Origin: Burkholderia sp. OK233
Lineage (GTDB): Bacteria > Pseudomonadota > Gammaproteobacteria > Burkholderiales > Burkholderiaceae
DNA: 64,000 bases
Direction of reading: 5' to 3'
NCBI RefSeq assembly: GCF_900230185.1
Contig: NZ_OCSR01000002.1
Span: forward strand, 3,534,001 to 3,598,000
A program made the position numbers and the translations under genes. The notes under the pieces were generated by a model. It saw only the letters and a list, made by a program, of their open reading frames with translations, had not been told where the DNA came from and searched no databases. Of this stretch, positions 44,709 through 53,038 are shown in pieces. Every line of letters starts with the position of its first letter. Within the stretch, counting starts at the first letter, position 1.

Positions 44709-46513
44709 GCCTGAACCTTCTTGTAGAGCCCTTTAAGCTTGGGTTGCAGGCGCAAGGCGATCTCACCCCGAAGGGTGGCGTCGTAATGTCCATTCACCAA
44801 ATCGAGATCTTCAAGGGCGTCTTCTGCCCACACTTTTACGCGCTCTGGAGCGATGTTCTGCTTTATTTCTTTGGCGGCGGCTCTAATGAGGTTCTCTACG
44901 TCGACTAATTTAACGTTACTGAGAAACTCGACCATAAGACCCGGGGCGCCATCACCAATCGCGTCGGATACCTCCTGAAACAGGCTTCCTGGCATCTGTA
45001 TAGTCTCGTTGCCCGCGAGCGCAATGCGCAATCGCGGAAGCCTCATGGCCTGGTCAACAAAGGCGGTAAGTGCCCAACGAGACTCGTCCCCGAACATCAC
45101 GGCAGGGTGGTCGAAAAATATCCAGACCGTAGAGCCGAGCTCCGAAGCCTTAAGATCAATCGCTTGCGCCAACCTTCGACTGCGGTCAGCAACGACTGCC
45201 TCAGGTTCAGTTTCGTCGATCCCAACACCGTTCTCTGCTTTCGGAGCTTCGACGTCGATCCCGTTGGCGGAGGCTCGGCGCGCGATTTCCGCTGGCAGAT
45301 CGTGCACCAACGAGTCAAAGCTGATGCGGACCAACCAGGTCGTCGGGCTCCGGGCCACCAGCTTATCCAGTATCTTGAACGAGAAGGGGAAGCCCGAGGG
45401 GTCGTGTGTGAGATTGACGCGGCGGACCCAGATTCCCTTGACGCGTTCAGGCCCACGCATGGCTGCGTGATACCCGAGGAAGAATGGGTCTCGGCCGACC
45501 ACCAGCTCGCCATCAGGCGTGCCGTCGAGCGACCAGAGGTTTTCGGGAGTCTCGTCGTGCTGGATGACATCACGGACGAGGGAGTCGAAACGAACTAAGG
45601 GCACCAATCGGCCAAGTTGCCCGGCGCGCCCCTGGTGAATGCCGGCAAGCGAATATCTGGTATCGAAGCATCCGCCACCCGACGAGCCGCGCTTTGTGTA
45701 CTGGACGTCATAGCCCCATCGAGCTGTCAGGTTCCCGAGTTGGTGTAGCTTCGCGAACTCCACGCCATGCCACTTACCTTCGGGATATGAAATCAGCACA
45801 ATGGCATCTGGGCCAGTGTACTCGTACGACGGCGAAGCCAGAGGAGCGAAGGTCAGATGGATCCCAACCGGCTCCCGCAGCCGCAGCAACGCTACATCGT
45901 GACGGTCCTTGACTTCATCGTCGTTCTCAGGCGCACGACCACTCCCGGGGGGCCACTCGATATCACCGCAGGGGGACGAAAAAGGCAGTCTGTCGGCCTC
46001 AATCGTGCGTCCATCCATGAATGCCACGCTGAGAGCAGGTGGATTTTCCTCTTTCTCATTGGGACCACATAGAGTAGTCACGTGCCATGCCGTGAGGACC
46101 AGGCTTGGACCGACGAGAATCCCCGAACCGTTTACCTTGCCCCCGATGAGAATCTTGCAGCGAAACGAATCCGTTTGAGCCAGGAATCTGCTTAACCGAT
46201 CAGGTGAGAACATCACGTGTTCGTGACGGAGGTGCCAGGTCGCCAAAGCCAAGCCGCGAGCGCGAAGTGCTGCGACAAAAGTGGCTAAGTAACCATAGTC
46301 CTTAAGCGTCCGTACCCAGAATCTTCCCGGATCCTCTTTCAACGTCTTGGCGGCGCTGTTTAGACCGTCCGCGCTTGGAATCTTCTCTTCCCGTCCCACG
46401 CGAATCTGCTCGAGCGCCTCGGCTGCTTTCTCGCGCGTGGCCTCATTGCTGATGACGCGCGCGATGTCACCATCTTTGAAGCGTAGGTCAAATGAAGGGG
46501 TGCCGGCGGCCAT
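44705..46513 (-). CDS. trypsin-like serine protease with helical N- and C-domains
   Basis: A 602-residue protein from the ATG at 46513; the frame upstream of it looks non-coding. The N-terminal ~100 residues are helical (ATREKAAEALEQIRVGREEK). The protease has GSGILVG, H144 (LTAWHVTTL), D206 (DRHDVALLRL) and S278 (RGSSGGGCF). The C-terminal ~250 residues are unassigned and alpha/beta in style (STVWIFFDHPAVMFGD), perhaps a regulatory domain. It is the first gene of the three-gene operon. Targets are unknown; such proteases may cut the partner nuclease protein or host proteins. Confidence 0.7.
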   Translation of the reverse strand: MAAGTPSFDLRFKDGDIARVISNEATREKAAEALEQIRVGREEKIPSADGLNSAAKTLKEDPGRFWVRTLKDYGYLATFVAALRARGLALATWHLRHEHVMFSPDRLSRFLAQTDSFRCKILIGGKVNGSGILVGPSLVLTAWHVTTLCGPNEKEENPPALSVAFMDGRTIEADRLPFSSPCGDIEWPPGSGRAPENDDEVKDRHDVALLRLREPVGIHLTFAPLASPSYEYTGPDAIVLISYPEGKWHGVEFAKLHQLGNLTARWGYDVQYTKRGSSGGGCFDTRYSLAGIHQGRAGQLGRLVPLVRFDSLVRDVIQHDETPENLWSLDGTPDGELVVGRDPFFLGYHAAMRGPERVKGIWVRRVNLTHDPSGFPFSFKILDKLVARSPTTWLVRISFDSLVHDLPAEIARRASANGIDVEAPKAENGVGIDETEPEAVVADRSRRLAQAIDLKASELGSTVWIFFDHPAVMFGDESRWALTAFVDQAMRLPRLRIALAGNETIQMPGSLFQEVSDAIGDGAPGLMVEFLSNVKLVDVENLIRAAAKEIKQNIAPERVKVWAEDALEDLDLVNGHYDATLRGEIALRLQPKLKGLYKKVQA

Positions 46514-47215
46514 TAGACGCTCCCGTCGACGAATTCGCCCGCTGCAACGACGAAAGAATGGGGGCCCACACCGCAGCGCACGGAAAGGCGCAAATTTACT
46601 ATGCCAAGGCGGGGAACAGGATGGCAATCTGCGTACATGGAGCGCTCCCGTCCACTTCCTCTGGGCGCAATTACCCCTTCGATTCTACGTTCTAGTTCAG
46701 TTTGGCCTGGCATCCCCGGATCCTTCCTGCTTGCTGTTAAGCGATATCGCAATGAGCTTCGCGTTAAAGCTCTTCGCGCATCACCTTTATATGGACCGGT
46801 ATTTAATCACGCCGATGAGCAAAAGCACATCCGCGACGGGATAGTTCGTATCTGCATGTGGGAAAAGGGATCTTGACAAACTCAAGTCGATGCGGCTAAG
46901 GCCGCCCCCCGAAGACGGCTGTCCAGGTAGGGATATGCCGCATGCATCGGGTTCCCTATGTCAGTCCGGTTGCGAGCAGCAGTCCTTCGGACACGGTTCA
47001 AACCAAAGTGCGTCGTCGATCGTCTACCCCGCACGCCTCCTTGCGGATCCGCCAGCAGGAGGCTGATATTCCCTCCGCGGTCTACGCATTGTTGATGCTG
47101 GCGCGCGCTCGCGAGTGAATCAAGAAACATTCGGGAATATGCGGTTTGCGATGTTATATGATGCGCTCGGCGACGCGTAGGAAGACCTGTCAAAATTCAC
47201 AACTACCGGGGCAAA
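46514..47215. other. divergent gene-free stretch
   Basis: These ~700 bases separate the minus-strand protease operon from the plus-strand PLD gene. No frame here has gene-like features. It must hold the promoters of both operons; a TATGTTATATGATG stretch near 47148-47162 is the only AT-rich candidate I noticed, and it lies toward the PLD gene. Confidence 0.4.
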
Positions 47216-48370
47216 ATGGAAATCGTTCTGCACACGAGCGACCAGCGCAGCGACCTTGCTAGACACTATCGGAATGCGTTCAAGGACGCGGTAGAGCTTT
47301 ACGTCGTATCTGCCTATCTGACGGAGTGGGATGTCGATTTCAAACTTACACCAGCCTGCAAGCGGTTCCGCTTCATCATCGGCAAAGACTTTGGGATCAC
47401 TCGCAAAGACGCCTGCCTGGATGTCCTAAAATGGCTCCCGGCTTCCCGCAAGGTTGACTTCCTGGTCGCCGACGAGATAACTGGATTTCATCCGAAAGCG
47501 GTTATTTGGCGCAATGGGGAGGGTCAGGCATTCATGCTCATTGGATCCTCCAACTTGAGCCGGGCAGCATTCGACGGCAACGTCGAAGCAAATGTCATAG
47601 TTCGGGTTACGGAAAAGGTCTTCGAGAAGGCGAAAGTGTGGATTGAATGGATTGAACGCCGTTCGGTTCCCGTCTCTCAGGACTGGTTGAATCAGTACGT
47701 TGAGGCGCCGCGCAAACCCGGAGGAATCTCCGGCAAGCGCAGACCCGCTCGACAGGACAAGTCTCCGGTCGTCACTTTCAAGCTGCCTCGACCTTCGAAG
47801 ACCGCGGATCGCATCCGCGTTCGGAGGATGCAACTTGCGGTCTACGCCAAGCGACGCAATGGGCTCATGCGTTTGTTTCGGCGCGCGGCCAGTGCAAGCA
47901 TCACCGGCCAACAGTTTTTCGAGGAACTGCCGGAGCATTGGAGCATGGAGATAGGCAACCGACTGCAGGGAAAAGGATGGGAAAGGAAGGGCAAGCACGC
48001 AGATTTCCAGGAACTTTCTGCGTCATTCGTCGCAATTCTCGACGCCGACGAGCGAGATCGCGATGATGTGGTAAGGGCTGAACTGGATCATCTCGGCGAC
48101 CGCGGGAACCCGGCGCGCAAGGCCTTTCTGTCGGAAATGCTGTGCATTCGCTTCCCCGATGAGTATCCGGTGCTAAATGACCCAGTTCACCAGTTCCTTG
48201 TACAGAACCGCTTCACCGCGCCACGCGGGTCCAGCGAGGGCGCGAGATACATCGACCTGGCCAAGAAGCTGCGCATGGCTTTACGAGCCAACCCGGGCTA
48301 TCCGGCAAAGAATCTCGCGGAGCTCGATCTCTTGATCTGGGCATCATCCGAGTACAACCCTAATGCATGA
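47216..48370 (+). CDS. phospholipase D-like nuclease
   Basis: A 384-residue protein with one HKD-type motif: H92-x-K94 (GFHPKAVIW), then GSSNLSRAAF (S111, N113), the pattern of PLD-family nucleases such as those in restriction systems. One motif implies a homodimer. The C-terminal ~200 residues are helical (FFEELPEHWSMEIGNRLQGK, DPVHQFLVQNRF) and may bind DNA. It stands alone: a helicase follows only at 53039. It may be the nuclease left from a larger system. Confidence 0.65.
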   Translation: MEIVLHTSDQRSDLARHYRNAFKDAVELYVVSAYLTEWDVDFKLTPACKRFRFIIGKDFGITRKDACLDVLKWLPASRKVDFLVADEITGFHPKAVIWRNGEGQAFMLIGSSNLSRAAFDGNVEANVIVRVTEKVFEKAKVWIEWIERRSVPVSQDWLNQYVEAPRKPGGISGKRRPARQDKSPVVTFKLPRPSKTADRIRVRRMQLAVYAKRRNGLMRLFRRAASASITGQQFFEELPEHWSMEIGNRLQGKGWERKGKHADFQELSASFVAILDADERDRDDVVRAELDHLGDRGNPARKAFLSEMLCIRFPDEYPVLNDPVHQFLVQNRFTAPRGSSEGARYIDLAKKLRMALRANPGYPAKNLAELDLLIWASSEYNPNA

Positions 48371-48386
48371 ACGGCTTCGAGGATGT

Positions 48387-48409
48387 GGCGGGAGAACTTC
48401 GCTCCCGCC
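48387..48409 (+). terminator. hairpin after the PLD-like gene
   Basis: GGCGGGAG and CTCCCGCC form a perfect 8-base stem with a 7-base loop, beginning 17 bases after the stop of the PLD-like gene. The GC-rich stem suits an intrinsic terminator, although no T run follows. Confidence 0.45.
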
Positions 48410-50135
48410 GCTCGGCCGCCGGCTAACATCGGAAAAGACACCGAAACCCGATTGCCGGACGCACTGAGCCACGGCCCAGTACCCCGCGCAGCGCCATACA
48501 GGATCGAACCGCACGTCACGGCATGCGCTTCTTCACGCACACGGCAAGAAAGTTGCCTGTGATCGGCTACTCGCCTCCCGCAAAGAGGCTAACAAGGCCA
48601 TTTCTCATCCGACTCGGTGCGGGTCAATTTCGGCCACTCGACGCCTTGACTGTAATCGTCAACAATCGATCTCTTCGCGCTATGGCCGTGAGGCCCAGTG
48701 CAACATTCGCAGCTCGACGTCTAAATTCGAACTGAACGACACTATGGAACCGCTTATTTCTATCGCCTGGTTGCAAGAAGGCCTGACAAGACCGGACCTT
48801 ATTATTCTCGAGGCAGGACTGCCATCGGCGGTACGAGAATTAATTGTTTAAGTGAATATTTTTAAAACGAGGTCGACGCGTCAGTTGAGTGGCGACGAGA
48901 TAGTCTATGTCGGCCAGGAGGTCAGGCCGAAGTCTGGGTCCTAATCGGACAGGTCTCATTCAGTGAGGAAAGGGTCGTCTACAGGTTCAACTTGGGCGCA
49001 GGGTGCTTGCTGCAATGCAGCATAACTGTGATTTGTCCCGTTTTATTGACGCTTGTGTAACGCCCGTGGGGCGGAGCTCCCGCACACATTGTGCACGTGA
49101 AATTTACGCAGCCTGAGGTACATGTTTTGTTCCCGCAGACTTTGTCGATTCATTACAGCCGGAACTGCAACGACACAACGGGCCTTAGAGCCATTTTTTC
49201 CCGCACACTCTGATGTACGCTCATATGCGCTGTATCGGGAGACAACAAAGTGTGCGAGAACGTAAAAATTGCGTTTCGGAGACAACATAGTGTGCGGGAA
49301 CCGCGAAATTCGGTGTGCAACGCACAATTTTCGTTGATTTTGCTATCGAGATACGATTTCGATTGTGCTGCAACGACGCGCAGATTCAGCGCCCTGCAGC
49401 GCACGAACGCATATCTTCGCAGTTCGAAAATATAGGGTTGCATCAACACTTGCCGACATGCGTTTTCGAAGCGCCGGCGTTCGGCCTTCGGGCGCGCTGG
49501 CGGCTGGGCGCTCGGAGCCTGGGCACCGTGCTTCCGGGCAAAGCCTCCATCCAGGGCCGGAACATTCGTCCTTTCACCCGATTCGCCTACGCGCCGCCGG
49601 CGCGCAATCGAGCGCCTGTCGCTCGGACAGCCCCGACTCCATCTACATCTCAGCGGCTGAGCCAATCGTCACCGCGGGAGCGCCGTGGAACTTTGGTGTT
49701 TGTGTTTCCCAGTACTCTTAGCGCGGAAAAAGCTGCGCGATAGCATGGGAGTTCCAAGCGCGGAGGCGATTGTGGAAAAACTTCACTGACAATTATCTGG
49801 GACTCGAGATTCGGGTGCAGGTCTTTTCTGTCTCTTCGACAGAGGCCAATGTTTCGTGCCGAATTGTCGACCCGTCTGATTTGTCGCTTAACGTTTAGGC
49901 AACTGACGCGCGGAAATGGGGCGGGTCTCTGTGGGGCAGGGAGTTTCGGGCATCGGCGCGATTCCAATGCTGACGGACACCGAATAGCATGGCGCAAGCG
50001 GGGGGGATACAGCGGTGACATTGCATCCCGCCGGCGGGGCGCATACCTATCACTAGACATTTCGCCAACGGGGCCTTACGAAATCCGAGCCGCTGCGGAG
50101 GTAGGACCGTGTATGCTACCTCCTTCGAGTCACAA
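48410..50135. other. long gene-poor stretch
   Basis: More than 1.7 kb without a supportable gene on either strand; candidate frames are short and lack family features. The central part (49076-49302) holds the repeat cluster listed separately. TCGGCC/GGCCGA near 48910-48930 is a small hairpin. The stretch looks like accumulated junction and decayed element DNA. Confidence 0.5.
49076..49302. repeat. five related 20-base repeats in inverted sets, transposon-end-like
   Basis: Copies 4 and 5, on the plus strand, contain GGAGACAACA-N-AGTGTGCG followed by A/G-GAAC (49237-49261 and 49278-49302, about 40 bases apart). Copies 1-3 (49076-49094, 49128-49147, 49194-49212) carry the same core reversed, as CCCGCACAC or CCCGCAGAC. 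Three sites facing one way and two facing the other, with almost nothing between, is how the paired transposase-binding ends of IS21-, Tn7- or Tn552-type elements would look after internal deletion. No transposase matching them is identified. Confidence 0.5.
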
Positions 50136-51119
50136 CTAAAAAACTCTCAGACCCGTGACGCTTGTGTACATTGCCTCATAAATATCCATCAACTTCCTGC
50201 ACGCAAAAAAGTGTGAGCTGTAATCGCTTGTCGACGATGCTTTATTTTTGCCAATAGTTATGTCAATTCCTTCGACCGTCACGGAGTCGGGTTCACCATG
50301 ATGGACTCCAAGATTGTGTACGGAATTTCTCTGTTTTTGGCAATGTGCTAAGAATGATTTGGCGTCTGGAATCTGGCTCTCTATTTCTGGATTTTTTGAA
50401 AGAATATATCCGATTTTTTCCGCGCCAGAAACATAAAAACTAATCTTCTTTATTTTTTCAATGATTTCTTTGCGTGAATTTTCGCTCTTTTCCGCTGTAT
50501 AGTGAGACATAAGACTCGCTAACTTTCGTTCCCTCTCGTCACTTCTTGGGAATCTTAAAATCAAATCGTCATAGAGTAATCCGGTAAATTTTTCGAATAC
50601 AGAATAAGTGCTAACCCTAAAATCGAAGACGGCCGATCTTATAAGGAAATCAGTGCGCTCGGAAAAAAGTTTGAGTAGGTCATCTTTTGCTATTTCAAGT
50701 CTTTTGTAATCGAGGTCTGACTGATTATCAGAAATTGTCTCAGCGATTAAATTGGACAGTGGACCTCTATTTTCAAGTGATGCACTGATTTCTTCATTGA
50801 TGAAGTAGGCTAGAATGAGGTCAATTTGGTTGGAAATGGCGGTAAAAAAATTATGATAATATTTTTCGCGATTGCTTTCGCTGTTCATGCGAAGAAATTC
50901 GCCTTTCATCAGGGCCTCTCCTTGCAGAACAAGTAAATTGTATATTCTGTTTTTGCTGTTTTTGTCAAATTCTGAGTCTTGGCGGAAAGTTTTCATATTT
51001 TCAATAAACAGGGTAATTGATTCGATGCGCGATTGCTGACCTACGGCGGTCGTAGTGAAGAAGGTGTCTTTTTCGGCAAAGAGTGCCTTACTGGTTACCC
51101 GTCGAGCAGCGTCAAACAC
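50136..51119 (-). CDS. HEPN-like protein, AT-rich, downstream of kptA
   Basis: A helical protein of about 327 residues. The start is uncertain: GTG at 51119 (used here), GTG at 51146 or ATG at 50996; the first two overlap the kptA end. FLAHCQKQRNSVHNLGVHHG near the C-terminus has the R-N-x2-H pattern of HEPN domains. The gene is strikingly AT-rich compared with its surroundings, which suggests recent transfer. Its overlap with kptA on the same strand points to a two-gene unit, possibly an RNA-cleaving effector with an RNA-processing partner. Confidence 0.55.
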   Translation of the reverse strand: MFDAARRVTSKALFAEKDTFFTTTAVGQQSRIESITLFIENMKTFRQDSEFDKNSKNRIYNLLVLQGEALMKGEFLRMNSESNREKYYHNFFTAISNQIDLILAYFINEEISASLENRGPLSNLIAETISDNQSDLDYKRLEIAKDDLLKLFSERTDFLIRSAVFDFRVSTYSVFEKFTGLLYDDLILRFPRSDERERKLASLMSHYTAEKSENSRKEIIEKIKKISFYVSGAEKIGYILSKNPEIESQIPDAKSFLAHCQKQRNSVHNLGVHHGEPDSVTVEGIDITIGKNKASSTSDYSSHFFACRKLMDIYEAMYTSVTGLRVF

Positions 51120-51703
51120 CTGGCGGGTACATGCTCCGTCAGCCACACACCGTTGTCCGATTGAGTGAAAGTGGAGCCGTCGGTGTGCATCCGTGCGGCG
51201 TCGACGATGAGCACTATTGGCATGCCATGTCGCGCACCAACTCGTCTTGCGGTCTCCGTCTCCGTGCTTAGGTGCGCGGCGTGCCGGCTGCCTGGTTTCA
51301 GGCCCTCGACCTGGATGCGCTCCCAGTTGCCAACTGCCGTCCCATGGTAGAGAACCGCGGGCGGAGTCTTCGACGCGTAGCCCAGGTCAACTTCGACGGA
51401 ATGGCCCTGCGCGGCGCGTATCCGACTGCCGTCTGCTGAAAGGGAAAATCGTTGCTTGACGTTGGCTGCGACAACAGTGTGGATTAGTTCGACCGTCATC
51501 GTCGGGAGACTCCGGAAACTCTTTGATGCCAGGGGCACCCGAGCGGTGCGCTCTATTGCGCCAATCAGCTCGACGAGGCCTATCCAACCCTGGTTGTCGA
51601 GTGCGACACCTACCAGCTGCGGCTCGTGGCGCAATATCTTTGAGAGCATCCGGCTCACGGATTCGAGCTGTTTCGCATCCGGCGTGTGTGTTTCCGTGTT
51701 CAT
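51095..51703 (-). CDS. kptA: RNA 2'-phosphotransferase, Tpt1/KptA family
   Basis: About 202 residues from the ATG at 51703. All family landmarks are present: SRMLSKILRHEPQLVGVALD near the start with GWIGL, then PAVLYHGTA, GLKPGSRHAAHLS and NGVWLTEHVP. The enzyme transfers a 2'-phosphate from RNA to NAD, producing ADP-ribose 1'',2''-cyclic phosphate, and can also ADP-ribosylate nucleic-acid ends. In bacteria its role is poorly known. Here it precedes a HEPN-like gene. Confidence 0.85.
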   Translation of the reverse strand: MNTETHTPDAKQLESVSRMLSKILRHEPQLVGVALDNQGWIGLVELIGAIERTARVPLASKSFRSLPTMTVELIHTVVAANVKQRFSLSADGSRIRAAQGHSVEVDLGYASKTPPAVLYHGTAVGNWERIQVEGLKPGSRHAAHLSTETETARRVGARHGMPIVLIVDAARMHTDGSTFTQSDNGVWLTEHVPARCLTLLDG

Positions 51704-51902
51704 GCGTGTTCTTTTCTTATCTGCAATGGTATGTGCCACATTTTAGATGGAGGAGTGCGAGTAAGTGAAAGCGCGCTTCCAATGTATGCGAAATGAATAG
51801 AGGCGAATGGGGCCATTTGCGCGCCGGAAATCGGGCATACTTGCCGCTGGCCTGCGGCGGCCACCGCAGCGCGAAAAATCCAAAAAAAGCGAGAGACCCA
51901 CA

Positions 51903-52975
51903 ATGAGCATCGACTTCCATTACGGCGTCGTGAACGCCATGGCGCGCCTCGGCGGAATGCCGTCCGCGGAAGCCCTGACTGTTGCACACGCCTGCCAATA
52001 CGTTGACGACCCGACAACTCCTGGTTTGCTAGATTTCGAAGGCGGGGAGATGTTCGAGCGGTTTCCGACGGCCCACAGCCTTTTCGACTATCAGAACGCT
52101 TTCAACCAGGGCAACCGGCTTACGTGGGTCCCATTCCACTTCCTGCCTGCGCGCATTGGAGAGTCGCTTGAAGAGCGTGCGATTTGCCGGCCGAACAGCA
52201 ATGTCGCGAAAACCGTCGTGCGGCGCGCTATCGAGCACCTCAACGCAGATAACGGCCTGCATCGTTTAGGCGTCACCCTGCACACCTATGTCGACACCTG
52301 GGCGCATCAGGGCTTCTCGGGTATCAAATCCGACTTCAACAGCGTGAGTCATCTCGTAGCCGAAGACTGCACGCATCTCCAGTGGTACGAGTATCTCAAG
52401 CGCGCGACGGAGCATCTTTCCGACGCGGCTAAGTCGGATGTGTTGTCCCGTGCATTTCCGCTCGGCCACGGCGCAGCATTGCACTATCCCGACCAGCCGT
52501 GGGCGAACTGGACCTACACGAACGGTAAGGGGAGGTGGTCACGCGTACGAACTTGCCCGACTTTGTGTCAGCCGCGGATATGGCGCGTCGCGCTGTCCAG
52601 GGATTCGTTGCGGGCGACACTGAGTTCGAGAAGCAGCCAGACCTTACGAGTGCGCGACGGGCCGCGTTGGAGCAACTGCTCTCGACGAACCGGAGCGATG
52701 ACGAGCAGGAGCGCCTTGAAGGCCTTCGGGCAGCCATTGAGGGTGGGCAACTGCCGGGTTTGAAGGAGGTGTTGCCCGTCTATGTGCCGAAGGGGAAGGG
52801 CTCTTGGAAGCATCTCGCGACCGGCGTCGAAGCTGAAGGCGACGAGGGTATCACTCCCATTTGGAGCAGCGCATTCGAAGATAGCGACTATCGGAAGTTT
52901 CACGATGCGACGAAGGAACATCGTTTCTTCGTGACGCAGGAAGTTCTGCCGCGTATCGGTCTGCGCTTGGCGTGA
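51903..52975 (+). pseudogene. DUF6765-family protein with one frameshift
   Basis: The first frame from the ATG at 51903 (MSIDFHYGVVNAMARLGG) has DUF6765 features, including LGVTLHTYVDTWAHQGF, an H-x3-D-x3-H pattern like that of zinc-dependent phospholipase C. At AAGGGGAGG near 52526-52534 the frame is lost; adding one G gives NGKGEVVTRTNLPDF and the protein runs on to 52975 (about 357 residues). The break is a one-base loss in a G run, so it may be an assembly error. Function unknown; a membrane or lipid hydrolase is possible. Confidence 0.6.
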
Positions 52976-53038
52976 AACACGCTGCGAATACCTCTTTTTG
53001 GCAACGGATAATCAATAAATGGGCGCAAGCATCGGGAA

